Of a stretch of DNA of 64,000 bases, positions 32,808 through 43,378 are shown in pieces. This DNA is from Gremmenia infestans. Its lineage: Eukaryota; Ascomycota; Leotiomycetes; Helotiales; Hamatocanthoscyphaceae. The stretch is taken from assembly GCA_032629725.1 (NCBI GenBank), contig JAFEVB010000010.1:1612001-1676000 (forward strand). The letters run 5' to 3'. Position 1 is the first letter of the stretch, and each line of letters opens with the position of its first letter. A model generated the notes under the pieces. The model was not told the DNA's origin. It did no database searches and worked only from the letters and a program-made list of their open reading frames with translations. Both the position numbers and the translations under genes were made by a program.

Positions 32808-33853
32808 CTAAGCAAAGGCAAGATGGGCCAAGAACTCCGGGACTCTTGGTCCTTGTACTGGCATCTCAGCTAGAATCCCTTCAATCTCCTTGAGGTCTTC
32901 GGCCGTCACATGAACGTCCTTCGCGTTCTCCTGAACCCGGCTCACAGTTGTCGCCCCAGGAAGTGGAATGATAAGCGGGTGGCCCTTCGTGCCAGAGTAC
33001 GATTTGACCCAGCCAATAGCAAGTTGGGCAGGTGTGCAACCTTTCTTCTCGGCAACCTTCTTGATAGAATCTACGAGCTCCAAGTTCTTGTGGAAGTTTG
33101 CCTCGTGGAAGCGAGGTCCCATCTTATGCAACTCTGTCACATCGCTGAATGACTTGATCTGGCCGGTCAGGAATCCCCTCCCCAACGGACTGTAGGCGAC
33201 AATCGGGATACCGAGCTCAGCGCAGGTCGAAGCGACGCCGTTCGTCTGGATGTCCAAGCTGAAGAGGGAGAATTCAACCTCCACTGCCACAATGGGATGG
33301 ACAGACGCAGCACGGCGAATAGTGGCAGCACCAGTCTCTGACAAGCCAATGCCACCAATCTTTCCTGCCTTGACGAATTCGGCCAGGTACCCAATAGTCT
33401 CTTCAATCGGGGTTTTGAGGTCTACGCGAGCGCACTCGAAGATGTCAATCGTCTTCTTTCCGCCCAGAACCTTTAAACACTCCTCAATGCTTCTAGTAAG
33501 GCCTGCTTTATCGCCAGTAGGTGTGAAATGCTCTCCGAGGGCGCCCTTGATGCTCAGCACCACTTTGTCTGCATCCTCAGGATATTTGGAAAAATAGGCG
33601 TGCAGAAGGTGGAGGGAGTTGTTGTCTTTGGTACCATAGAACTCGCCTCCATTCCAGAAGTTACAGCCGGATTCGAGGGCAGCCTTCATGGTTTTGAAGG
33701 CCTGTTCGTAAGGGGTGGGCTCAGGACGCCATGTGAAGCCTGCATATTCGTTGTGTAAGTGATGGAGCAATTCAAAACATAGAGGAGGAAGGGGGTTTTA
33801 CCCATGAGGCCGAAACCAATAGGCCCGATTTCTTTTCCTCCAAGAGTAGGCAT
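32808..33853 (-). CDS. Aldo/keto reductase, pyridoxal reductase-like
   Basis: Two exons, 33853-33802 and 33739-32808, with a 62-nt phase-1 intron (33801-33740) joining GLM-G to FTWRPEPTPYEQAF; 327 residues, the usual length of the family. Motifs: NFWNGGEFYG with the catalytic-type Tyr, VVLSIKGAL with the Lys, IDIFECARVD, GLSETGAATIRRA, SPLGRGFLTG, and IIPLPGATTVSRVQEN for NADP(H). The TW-P-T-P and W-N-x-G-E-F-Y-G patterns match the AKR8 group typified by yeast pyridoxal reductase, which reduces pyridoxal to pyridoxine with NADPH. Cytosolic by lack of signals. The group-level assignment is firm, the substrate is inference. Confidence 0.85.
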
Positions 33854-33964
33854 TTTGAAGATGTTATTGTTTTGATGAGAGAGTGATTGAATGTGTAGGT
33901 AATAGGGCTTGATTCTACCGAAGAGATTTCTTCTTTCTCGAGGAAGGTAGAGGCTTATATACAT

Positions 33965-36128
33965 AAATGTCTCTCAGACACGGTAGTACCTGCCTGCTAT
34001 GAATTGCAAGACATACATAAATATCAGGCGGGGTTAAACGGAATTACGAATCTACGATAAACCCGAGTGAAATGGTGGGGGCGACCTTTCCGAATGTAGA
34101 ATACAATTAAGTCTTGGCAAAATCTTGTGTAACGCGATTAGTCGCTAGAACCAATCTTTGTCACCTATTTGCCTTGTCGTTTGCTCTCTAAACAAGGATA
34201 GATATATCGTAATCAATGAATCATTCACCCAATAGAATCAAGAAAAGCGGACTTAGGAGGCAAGCATCCGAGAACCATTCTGCGGTATAGAAGTCTAACG
34301 GGGGCTGAAGCGAGCCCCTATTCCAGATCGTTTGTTAGCGAACCCCTTAAAAGCGACCTACCGGTTTGTTGCATGTATTCAAGTCGCCTCAACTTTCTAG
34401 TTTGCCGCTCTTCCTAGTTGTACATGATAAGGTAGAGACTACAACGTTCGAATCAGGAAACAAACAAACAGACGGATGACAACAGAGAGTCTTGTGCTCG
34501 ACTGTGGCGAGGGAAGTTCTCAAGGCGCGTTGCTACATCGCTGATCTGAGCCGTCGTTCGTATTGGCGCAACAAGTTTTGGAGGAATGGGATCCAACAAT
34601 GCTGAAATTCCAGGGTCTATCTCCTTCGTTTGAGATATTGTACGATGCCACGCGATTGCCGTGTATCGCACACACGGAAGCTGGGTTACATGCCCGCGCA
34701 CCGCACCTATGTGTTCATGCTATAGCAAACGAGTGTCCGGCCAGGAAATACAAAGGGATGCCTCGGGTCATACTCTGTGCTCTGAAATCTGAGATCGGGG
34801 TATGGGCCACATGGCCTTGTCCCAGGTTCCTGAGGTGCGGCGACAGAATCCCAGATGTGGTAGGGTGGATCGCGAACTGATGCGATGACCTTGAAGAGAT
34901 ATCATATTCCACACTTGCGAATTGAACCTCGGATCCGAACAGATGGGATAGATTCAGTCTCAAGAAAAGTTATGTGATGTATATGGGTTTGAACAATATA
35001 TCAGCAATTTCTTACAATTGAGACAATTGGGTATGTGCAATTGGCCAGCTGCCTCCAAGACTTGGAACAACTACAGTATAACAACAAGGAAAGCGCAATG
35101 CAACTGCTAGGTATCAAAAGCAAAGTACCACCAGTACCATCAATGAACACTCACTTACCTTACTCATATTGCCTCCCAGGCAGGTGCTTTCTCTGAATTT
35201 TCACCACCAACCGTATTAGACATCCGATTGATCATATCTAGCAATTGATTGCAGCAGACGGACGGCGCACACTACATTGAGACAGGCATATCGGCGGCAT
35301 GCCACATCAGGCCATGCCATATCATGATCCTAGCGTCACACGTTGCTTTTTACGCATCCATAGCCACAGCCACAGCCACAACCATACCTAGATAGATACA
35401 AAAGACGACGTCCACGGCCACGGCCACGGCCACGATGACGACCGACGACGACGACGACGTCGACGGGATTGCACCAGGGCACAAGCTTTGAATTATCAGC
35501 GGAACAGGGCAAAGAGTACAGCACGGGGCAGTTCCATCGCCGTGATCATGTACTTACTGTCAGGCACAAGCAATGCGTTATGCCGTGGAAAAAGCAGAGC
35601 TCACCAGCGCGGGTAATACACATCTGGGTAGGTAGTTATGTACATAGGTACGTACCTTTTGTTCGGGCAATTGATGCGAGTGTGGGCCTGGCTTGGCCTT
35701 GGGTCTGGCCAAATTGTTCATCTTCAGCCTCGCCGGTGATCCCATCCATTGCCGCATTACGAGCACACGGCTGCCTTCTCTCGCCTTCACCTTCTTCGCC
35801 TTCTTCCTGTCAAGAGGCAAACAAGCACCACACACAACACAGCATACAAATTATAGCATAGTACATCATATCACATCAGCAATCATTCCATCACCTTCTA
35901 CGCGACCACCTCCCTTCACCGACACCCTATTGGTTGTTTGGTCATCAATCCTACTTACCTGCTTGTAGGTACATTATTGTCGCCTTCCCACCAGACTTGA
36001 AACCCCACTCCGTCCGAGCACGACCCCTCCACTTCCAGCTCCATCTCCATCGTCATCTTCCACAAAACCCAACATTCGCAATACGACAACAATAACAACA
36101 ACAACAACAACAACATCACTCTTCCAAC
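33965..36128. other. Intergenic, about 2.2 kb, with simple repeats
   Basis: Shared upstream region of the divergent reductase and Ddi1 genes. Short open frames occur (for example 34563-34880 on +) but none shows a recognisable motif. Simple repeats lie at 35353-35378 (CACAGC) and 35408-35462 (CCACGG, then GAC/ACG triplets). CT- and CA-rich stretches at 35880-36120 look like a promoter and 5'UTR of the downstream gene. Confidence 0.55.
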
Positions 36129-36224
36129 ATGTTGGTCCAAACCCCCCATTACCGCTCCAGCTCCTTTGCTAATAATGCCCAACAGGCGCATCACCTTGAC
36201 CATCACCGCGCCTACCAACGATGA
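36129..36224 (+). promoter_or_regulatory. Upstream ORF overlapping the Ddi1 start
   Basis: An ATG at 36129 (AACATGT) opens a 31-codon frame ending TGA at 36222-36224. It overlaps the Ddi1 ATG at 36175 in another frame. If the transcript starts before 36129, ribosomes using this ATG would bypass the Ddi1 start. The transcription start is not visible, so its use is inference. Confidence 0.4.
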
Positions 36225-37521
36225 AGCTGACCTCCTCTCCCTCGACATTCCGCCAGACACCACTGTCAGCTTATTAAAGGAATCTGTGCAAGCCGAATCT
36301 CGAATCCCCACCACTTCTCAGCACTTGTACCACAACGGCCAGCTTCTCAACGATGACACAAAGACCATGGAACAGTTGCAGATTGGTGACGGAGAAATGT
36401 TGGCCCTCCACGTCCGAGATATGGCAAGAGCAGCTCCCCGGGCCCCGCAGCCAGCACGTCAACAAGCCATCCCACAACCAAGGGGAGGACAAGGCGGCTC
36501 TCCAGACCCAGAAACCATCCGATTACAGCTACTTGGTAACCCAGAGATGAGAGCACAAGCAGTAAGCCAGAAACCGGAATTGGCAGCGGTCATCGACAGC
36601 CCAGAAAGGTTCGCCCAGCTATTTCGAACATGGCAAGATACCGAGAGGGACGAGCAGGCACGGCGGAGACAGCACATCGCAGATTTGAATGCGGATCCAT
36701 TTGATATTGAAGCCCAGACAAGGATTGCGGAGATGATACGTGAGGAGCGAGTTCAAGAAAATCTACAAAATGCTATTGAGCATAACCCTGAGGGTGAGAG
36801 AACTCAAATAATGCTCTGCAACTACATGGACTGACAAAAGATAGTTTTCGGCCGAGTTCATATGTTGTATATTGACGTCGAAGTCAACGGTCATAAGGTT
36901 AAGGCATTTGTTGATTCTGGAGCACAAGCAACAATCATGTCCCCTTCTTGCGCGGAGGCCTGTGGTATCATGAGACTCGTAGACAAGCGGTTTGCTGGTG
37001 TTGCTCGAGGCGTTGGAACGGCAGCCATTCTCGGACGAGTACATTCGGCTCAGATCAAGATTGGGGCTTTGTTTTTGCCCTGCAGTTTTACAGTCATGGA
37101 AGGCAAAGATGTGGATTTGTTATTGGGTCTAGATATGTTAAAGCGCCACCAAGCCTCCATAGACCTCTCGAAAGACAAGCTTGTGATTCAAGGCGTCGAG
37201 GTCTCTTTTCTCGGTGAAGCGGACATACCTAAGAATATTGAGGAAGAGAGAGCAGAGGAGCCCAAGGTGGCTGGACCGGGCGGTACGATGATTGGAGCAC
37301 GATCTGGTGCTGTCTCTGGACCCTCTTCGCAAGCAGCACCTTCGCCCTCTCCCGCACCTCCTGCACAACAGACCTCAGCGGCACCTCAGCAAGCATCGTT
37401 CCCTCCCGAATCGATCGATCAACTTGTAGCGTTAGGCTTCTCGCGAGAAGAGGCTTTTAATGCGCTTGCTGCATGTGGAGGGAATGTAGAATATGCTGCT
37501 GGGCTGTTATTCCAGGGATGA
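36175..37521 (+). CDS. DDI1: Ddi1, ubiquitin-receptor aspartic protease
   Basis: Two exons, 36175-36793 and 36845-37521 (51-nt phase-1 intron, branch CTGAC), 431 residues. Order: ubiquitin-like domain (residues 1-75, ITLTITAP...LLNDDTKTMEQL), a helical linker with LLGNPEMRAQAV and DPFDIEAQTRIAEMIR (HDD region), a retroviral-type protease domain (MLYIDVEVNGH, catalytic AFVDSGAQATIMS, LLLGLDMLKRHQA), a Pro/Ser/Ala linker, and a UBA domain (DQLVALGFSREEAFNAL) at the C-terminus. Ddi1 shuttles ubiquitinated proteins to the proteasome, cleaves heavily ubiquitinated substrates and takes part in the response to DNA-protein crosslinks. All domains and the catalytic Asp are intact. An in-frame TTG upstream (36166) is not a good start. 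Confidence 0.95.
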
Positions 37522-37769
37522 GCTTCTAAAGCGATTGTTCGAAATATATCATAAGAGGGTAGCAAGATTTGGCATTGCATTTGGTTGGAGCCCCGGAGCT
37601 ACCTGGCGTTTAGCTCCGATGGTTATTGTTGGCATCTTTTCAGGTTCTGCATATTTACCTATTATCATGATACATGACTTTGCAAAACAGCCAATAGAAA
37701 TATTGTTCTCGTCTCATCAAGATATGCTACTAGTTGACAAGATCTGTGATAAACGGCAATAGTTGGGTT

Positions 37770-39302
37770 CTATCTTAGCTTATACACACAAGGTTTTAGC
37801 ACCCCGGCTTCACTCGATACAGGCACATCCTCCTCCGCATCCGCAAACTTCCCCTTCGGCTTCTTCTTCCAAGTCTCGAGTCCCATTTTCTCCATTCCCT
37901 TTGGAACGGGTACACACTTGCCCTTGATAGGCGTGACTCCCTTCACGAAATGCATCTTGACAAACATCCTGTTGCTCAGATCCACAGCCGCCTCGCCTTT
38001 CAACACGAAACCCCTCTTCCTTAAAACCTCCACAAACGCACTGACATCCGTTTCCTGCTTGGTATCTTCATTCCCATCGACTTCCACCATGAGCGCTGCG
38101 TCATCTTTCACGGCATCTTCGTCCTCTGTCTTTTTCTTCTCTTTCTTACTCGGCTTCTGTCTAAACCCCACACTATGCTCCACCCTTCCCCCTTTCTTGC
38201 CTCCCACACGCCCAAACCGGCTCTTGATCTCCGCAACCCACAACTCGCCCTTCCATCTCAAGACCCGGTACGCTTCTTCAATAAAGTCGATCCAGTTCGT
38301 GCCCATGAGCGCCAAGCAGAAGATAGCCACGTCGATACTCTCGTCCACCAGGGGCAGATTTGCGATATCTGCCCGCGTGACCAAGGGATGGGGTGAAAAG
38401 AGGTCGAAACTGTGGATTTGGAGGTTGAGTTTCTTGGAATCTTTTTGCAGCGCTTCTGATAATGCAGCGTCTCCACAGCCCAGATCAGCAATGCGACAAG
38501 TCTTCTCTGTCCTTGGCAATGGCACTACAGCGTCAGAAGCTGCCTCTGTCGCAGCACTCCCTTTCCGTGGTGGTCCTCCTCGCGCCTTCGACCTGGTCTT
38601 GATATCGTTGATGTAGCTGTCAACGGGGTTCTCGGGCCAGATTTCGACTTGGCGCCGGAAGCCTTCGTGGTACTCGGTGAACATCTCTGGGTTTTCTGAG
38701 AAGAGATCGAGAGAGTGAGCGGAGGGTGTGGTGTATAGTGTCTGGTTTAGGTGGCGGAAGCGGGCGGAGACGAGCTTCTTGCGCATTTCAGCTTGGAGGG
38801 GAGTTAGGTGCGGGGTGGGTTTTGTTGCTGGAGCTGGAGTTTGAGTTGCGACTTTGGTGGACGGTTCCTCTGTCTTGGTGGGGTTGTGTGTTTGCTCTAA
38901 CGCAGCAGCTTTCTTCTCCCGCTTCCTTTCCTTGTCCTTCTTTCTTTTCACGCTTCTCTCGCTCCGCTCCTCTGTTTTCTCTGCGGCTATATCCCCACCA
39001 TTTTCAGGTGCCTCTCCAGCGCCCTCGTCTTTAGCAATTTTCTGGCGCTTCTCAACCTGCTTTTTGCTCTTGTCTTTAGGCTTTCCCTCAATCACTCTCT
39101 CATATAGATCTGCTACATTGGCAGGGTTCACAGCCAGAGTTTTGGACTTGCCGCTATTAAGTTTGCGCTTCTTTGATTTCGATACGTCGTCATCGTCCGG
39201 GGCCGAAGTAGCTGTGTCATTTGTTGCTGGAACTGGTTTCGGCTCCAATGTTTGTCTCTTGAGGAGATTCGCAGAGACGGACCAACCTGGAACAGCGAAC
39301 AT
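37770..39302 (-). CDS. RRP8: Rrp8, 25S rRNA adenine-N1 methyltransferase
   Basis: Single exon, 510 residues from ATG at 39302 (MFAVPGWSVSANLLKR). The frame is open about 60 codons further upstream, but that part looks non-coding and the family starts near here. The N-terminal half is basic and low-complexity (KKRKLNSGKSK, KRKKDKERKREKK), fitting nucleolar targeting. The C-terminal half is the SAM-dependent methyltransferase: SARFRHLNQTLYT, motif I IADLGCGDAALSEAL, HSFDLFSPHPLVTRADIA, FCLALMGTNWIDFI and EAYRVLRWKGELWVAEIKSRF. Yeast Rrp8 methylates one adenine of 25S rRNA (m1A645) and helps early pre-rRNA processing. An insertion (GRVGGKKGG to ...DTKQETDV) in the C-terminal domain is longer than I remember for yeast. 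Confidence 0.92.
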   Translation of the reverse strand: MFAVPGWSVSANLLKRQTLEPKPVPATNDTATSAPDDDDVSKSKKRKLNSGKSKTLAVNPANVADLYERVIEGKPKDKSKKQVEKRQKIAKDEGAGEAPENGGDIAAEKTEERSERSVKRKKDKERKREKKAAALEQTHNPTKTEEPSTKVATQTPAPATKPTPHLTPLQAEMRKKLVSARFRHLNQTLYTTPSAHSLDLFSENPEMFTEYHEGFRRQVEIWPENPVDSYINDIKTRSKARGGPPRKGSAATEAASDAVVPLPRTEKTCRIADLGCGDAALSEALQKDSKKLNLQIHSFDLFSPHPLVTRADIANLPLVDESIDVAIFCLALMGTNWIDFIEEAYRVLRWKGELWVAEIKSRFGRVGGKKGGRVEHSVGFRQKPSKKEKKKTEDEDAVKDDAALMVEVDGNEDTKQETDVSAFVEVLRKRGFVLKGEAAVDLSNRMFVKMHFVKGVTPIKGKCVPVPKGMEKMGLETWKKKPKGKFADAEEDVPVSSEAGVLKPCVYKLR

Positions 39303-39972
39303 GGTGCTTGTGAGGTTGTTCAATTTGGATATGTCGTAGTGAGTGCCTCTGAAAATAATATTTTCTACTACCTTTCTGCGGGAAGGCCCGCTAGCGTTTA
39401 TGTGAGCGGCCGCACCACCGCAGCTAGGCCAGGCCAGGCCCATCCCATGTCTTGTGAAAGGGGGGAAACAATCTGGGCTGAGAGACACTTCACCGGTAGA
39501 AGTGAAAGTGACATGGCTTCATATTGATATTGATTTTCAGTACTAATACCTATGATCATTGATCAATGCTTTAATTAAAAGTCTGGTGTGAATATAAACA
39601 ACCCTGAACCGGAATATCAAGAATTCCTGTAAGTCTAGACTTTGCCCCTTTTCATTTATATGACACACTTGCAACTGGAAAGGCTGTTTATTTATTATCT
39701 ACTTGGAAAATCCTCTTATGTACAGTAGTCTTCAAATAGCATATAAAACCCACGAGTTTTCTTTAGCAATTCTTTTCTTCACCTGGCATAGGTTGAGGAC
39801 ACATAGATACACGTGATCCGACCTAGTTTAAGTAGCTTGACGCGAATGGACCTAAGCATATACCTACAGGAAAGGTAGCATAATTCAAGTTACACATATC
39901 ACATCACAGCCTTAGCATCACCTTCCGCAACATCCTCTATCGAAATGATGCCCAGGAAGTAAATTACTCAAC
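39303..39972. other. Divergent promoter region between RRP8 and LSB6
   Basis: 670 bp between two divergently transcribed genes; no coding frame of its own. It must hold both promoters; I see no site that I can name with confidence. Confidence 0.5.
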
Positions 39973-42343
39973 ATGCCAAGGGCCCGACCTCCAACGACGG
40001 GCTATGCTCGAATTGCCCAGGCCGAAGACTCCGATTCAGACAACGATGACCTGGCCGACAGCTATGCCAGCTTGCAACCAGCTTCTGCCCCCCGATATGC
40101 CGCCATAACTCAACCCCGGCCACAGCCTGGCATGTATACAGATGAAAACCCGTCACCATCTGCGATGCGCAAACCACGACATCGAAGACGAAAGGGAAGC
40201 GCTTCCTCCGGCGTCGACATCAAGGCCATCAATGCAAGGTTAGAGAGATGGGCAGACGAAATAGCTTCCAAGTTCAAGATCCAAAAAGTCGCGGGCAAGA
40301 CGGATGAGGAGGAGACATTGGAGATTCATCATTCGGTATTCCAAGCCCCTGAAGGCGTGCGACCAGCGACAGCTGAGACCCTTGCTTCGGAGGTTGACAA
40401 CGGCCGGATGACAAAATCAGAGTTCGACGATGTAGTAGAGAGCGTCAGAGTAGCCATCGAACAGGGCATGCACCCCAAGATGATCACCCAAGGCAGTTCT
40501 GGAAGTTATTTTGCTAGGAACACTGAAGGAAAGGTGGTCGGTGTCTTCAAACCAAAGGACGAGGAACCGTAAGTTACGACCGTAAAGCTTTGCATGTAAT
40601 TTTACACTGACACTCTGCTACAGCTATGCCGCTGGAAATCCAAAATGGAACAAGTGGATACATCGAAACCTGTTCCCCTGCTTCTTCGGTCGGGCATGTC
40701 TCATTCCGAACTTGAGCTACGTCTCCGAGGCTGCTGCATACACCCTCGACTGTAGACTACGAACGAACCTCGTCCCTTATACCGATATTGTCCACCTATC
40801 TTCGAAATCGTTCCACTACGATTTTTGGCATCGTAGGAATTTCTACAGGAAGAGGAAGCCTTTCCCACCGAAAGTTGGCAGTTTCCAGGTATTCCTGAAA
40901 GGATTCAAAGACGCGAACATCTTTTTGAGGGAAAATCCATGGCCAGATCATACTAGTGGAGGATACAGACCAAGTGATAATCTAAAGAAAAAGGGCAAAC
41001 CGTGGCGGGATACGTGTCGGCCGAATAGCGCCAAATCAGATGATGATTACGAAGAGGAAGAAATCCCATCTGCCTCTGAAGACGGTCAGAACAGGCGTTT
41101 CGCTTGGACGGATACTTTACAGCAATCTTTCCGCGAGGAGTTAGAGAAGCTTGTTATTTTGGATTATATCATGCGGAATACAGACAGAGGATTAGATAAC
41201 TGGATGATCAAGGTCGATTACGAAAACCAGGATGTGTCTATCGTTTCTGAACCCCTCAGGATGAACGGTGTACACGATTCAGAGCCTTCACCGAGATTGG
41301 TACCGACGGATAACACGCCTCCAGGCTCGCGGCCTTATAGGCCACAGCAACCCATGGAAGCCATTAGCAGGTCAGCTACGCCGTCTCAATTGGGTGGACC
41401 AACGATGTCTATTGGAGCCATTGATAACAGTCTGTCTTGGCCTTGGAAGCATCCCGATGCCTGGCGAAGTTTTCCTTTTGGGTGGCTCTTCCTCCCAGTC
41501 TCACTCATTGGGCAACCCTTCTCTCAAAAGACTAGGGATCACTTCTTACCACTCTTGACGTCCAAGCAGTGGTGGAGCGAGACTCAGCTAGAATTGCGGA
41601 AGATCTTCAGCCAGGATGCAGATTTCCAGGAACGAATGTTTGCAAGACAAATAGCAGTCATGAAAGGGCAGGCTTGGAATGTTGTAGAAACATTGAAGAC
41701 AGTCGATCACGGACCTTTGGAGCTTACTAGAAGAGCACGTGTCTGTGTTTGGGATGATTTGGTCGATATCCCTGTTGCAGTGCCTATGAGGGTGCCGTCC
41801 GCTGAGATGCGGAGACGGCATGATCTTCAAGTTCAGAAGGATCTGCAGGAAGAGGAGATGGATATCAGTGCAGCCAATGCTTCCGCTCCACAGCCGGATC
41901 TTTTGGGATTATCGACTCCAACTCCACCGGCAGACCTACCGAATCCGAATCGATTTGAATTAGCCAGCCCTCGTGCCAGTGACGATCTATCTGGGGTGCA
42001 GTCGCCTGCATCGCCATCAACCATCACGAATTTCGGCGGCCAAAGAGATGTCACGAAGAACAACCAAGTCACATTCTCTGACCGTCCTCAATATAATCAC
42101 TCAAGGACTCGCATTAGTTATGATGGGCCCCCGAGAACAATGTCCTACGCTCCTCGGCGGGAGACTAGAAGGTATTCGCTCTCCACTAGGTCGCGCGCGA
42201 GCGCACCGACAATGTATGATGCGGAAGATGAAGGAGATCTTGGCTATGCAGCGGCCGAGGGGATGGAGGGTAATCAACGAAAAGTGATTGTGGAAAGACT
42301 AGAAACAGTCAAGAGCAAGAATCCAGTATTTACCTGGTGTTAG
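39973..42343 (+). CDS. LSB6: Type II phosphatidylinositol 4-kinase (Lsb6-like)
   Basis: Two exons, 39973-40568 and 40624-42343 (55-nt intron GTAAGT...ACAG), 771 residues. The kinase has the glycine-rich ITQGSSGSYFAR, the ATP-binding Lys in VGVFKPKDEEPYAAGNPK, a cysteine-containing loop (PCFFGRACLIPN) corresponding to the palmitoylated CCPCC region of the family, the catalytic DYIMRNTDRGLDNWMIK, and the metal-binding IDNSLSWPWKHPDAWRSFPFGW. A Ser/Pro-rich insert (about residues 425-465) and a C-terminal tail (residues ~600-771) are extra, probably disordered. The enzyme makes PI4P on vacuole, endosome and plasma membranes; yeast Lsb6 also binds Las17. The N-terminus is acidic and Ser-rich (DSDSDNDD). 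Confidence 0.93.
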
Positions 42344-43378
42344 AGCGAAGAACAGATAACCCCGGTGTATTATAGCGGGGTATGGCGTTGGAGAGTAGTG
42401 GCGGCGTTTGAGTTGAGCATCTGGATATGTTATATTTTTTATGGAGTGTACAAATAAATGTAATGAATGGGAGCACACGGAGCTCCGCAGTCTCTATTAC
42501 ACTCTACACAATCTACACAACTACAAAGATCTATTGTGTAAGTCATCCGGTACATCTGAGTATCTGTACGGAGGTACAGTATCTATCAAATCACAGATCT
42601 ACTTTAGTCATGAGACGCCGGATGCTGATCATGATACTATTCCTGGCTTGGCCTGTCCTGTCCTGAAGTACTGTAACGCCACATTAGTAAGCGTTGGTGG
42701 TTCAAGCTGAAGGATACAGAGTCTGACGAATACTCAGTAATCAAGAGCGGAGTTGATTTATTATACCATTTAACGACATAACTTGGCCTTTTTACGTACT
42801 CGGCTATTTCCATTCCATTCGATCTTTTCGTTGTGAATTCGCCTGGTCATCTTGCAGAGTGAATGCGCCTGCTTCGACGATACATCAACCAACGCTCCTT
42901 CTCACAGTCGTACAGTACAGTACAGTACAGTACCACAGCACAATACTGTACCTCAGTGCCCAGGCAAAGATGCAAGAAGAGGACTGCCTCGCGACGACTG
43001 TGTAATTATTTCGACCTTGTCTGTCTGCCGTGTTCTGCCTGGCTCTCCTCTCCTCTCCTCTTCTCAAGTCAAGCCAAGCCATCAAACTGCGGAGAACGTC
43101 GCAACTTGCGGTAATAGCGCCAAAGAAGACATCCGGGTTCATCACTCTTCCGGTCACTTCACTTTGCTTCACCTCCGCCCCAAAACACAGGACGGATTAT
43201 CGTGCAGTTGAAAACTAGGGGTACGAGTAGGGATCATCTCACACCCCAACTTTCATCCTTTTTTTTTATAGTACCCATGCATCCTACGCGCCACCCTCGA
43301 CGACTACCCTTACTCTCACTCTTGTAAACCGCCGCGCCGGCTACTTACCACAATTTTGACTTCGACTTCGACGAAGAG
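42344..43378. other. Intergenic with GTACA simple repeat
   Basis: About 1 kb. The first part is probably the LSB6 3'UTR; a short pyrimidine-rich tract (43258-43270) lies before the next gene. A GTACA repeat sits at 42911-42937. Short open frames here lack motifs. Confidence 0.55.

Noticed and set aside
34453..34963. Overlapping short ORFs on both strands upstream of DDI1
   Set aside because: No motif, no splice structure, similar lengths on both strands as expected by chance.
37918..38616. 232-codon ORF antisense to RRP8
   Set aside because: Shadow of a long coding frame; low-complexity Ser/Phe text without motif.
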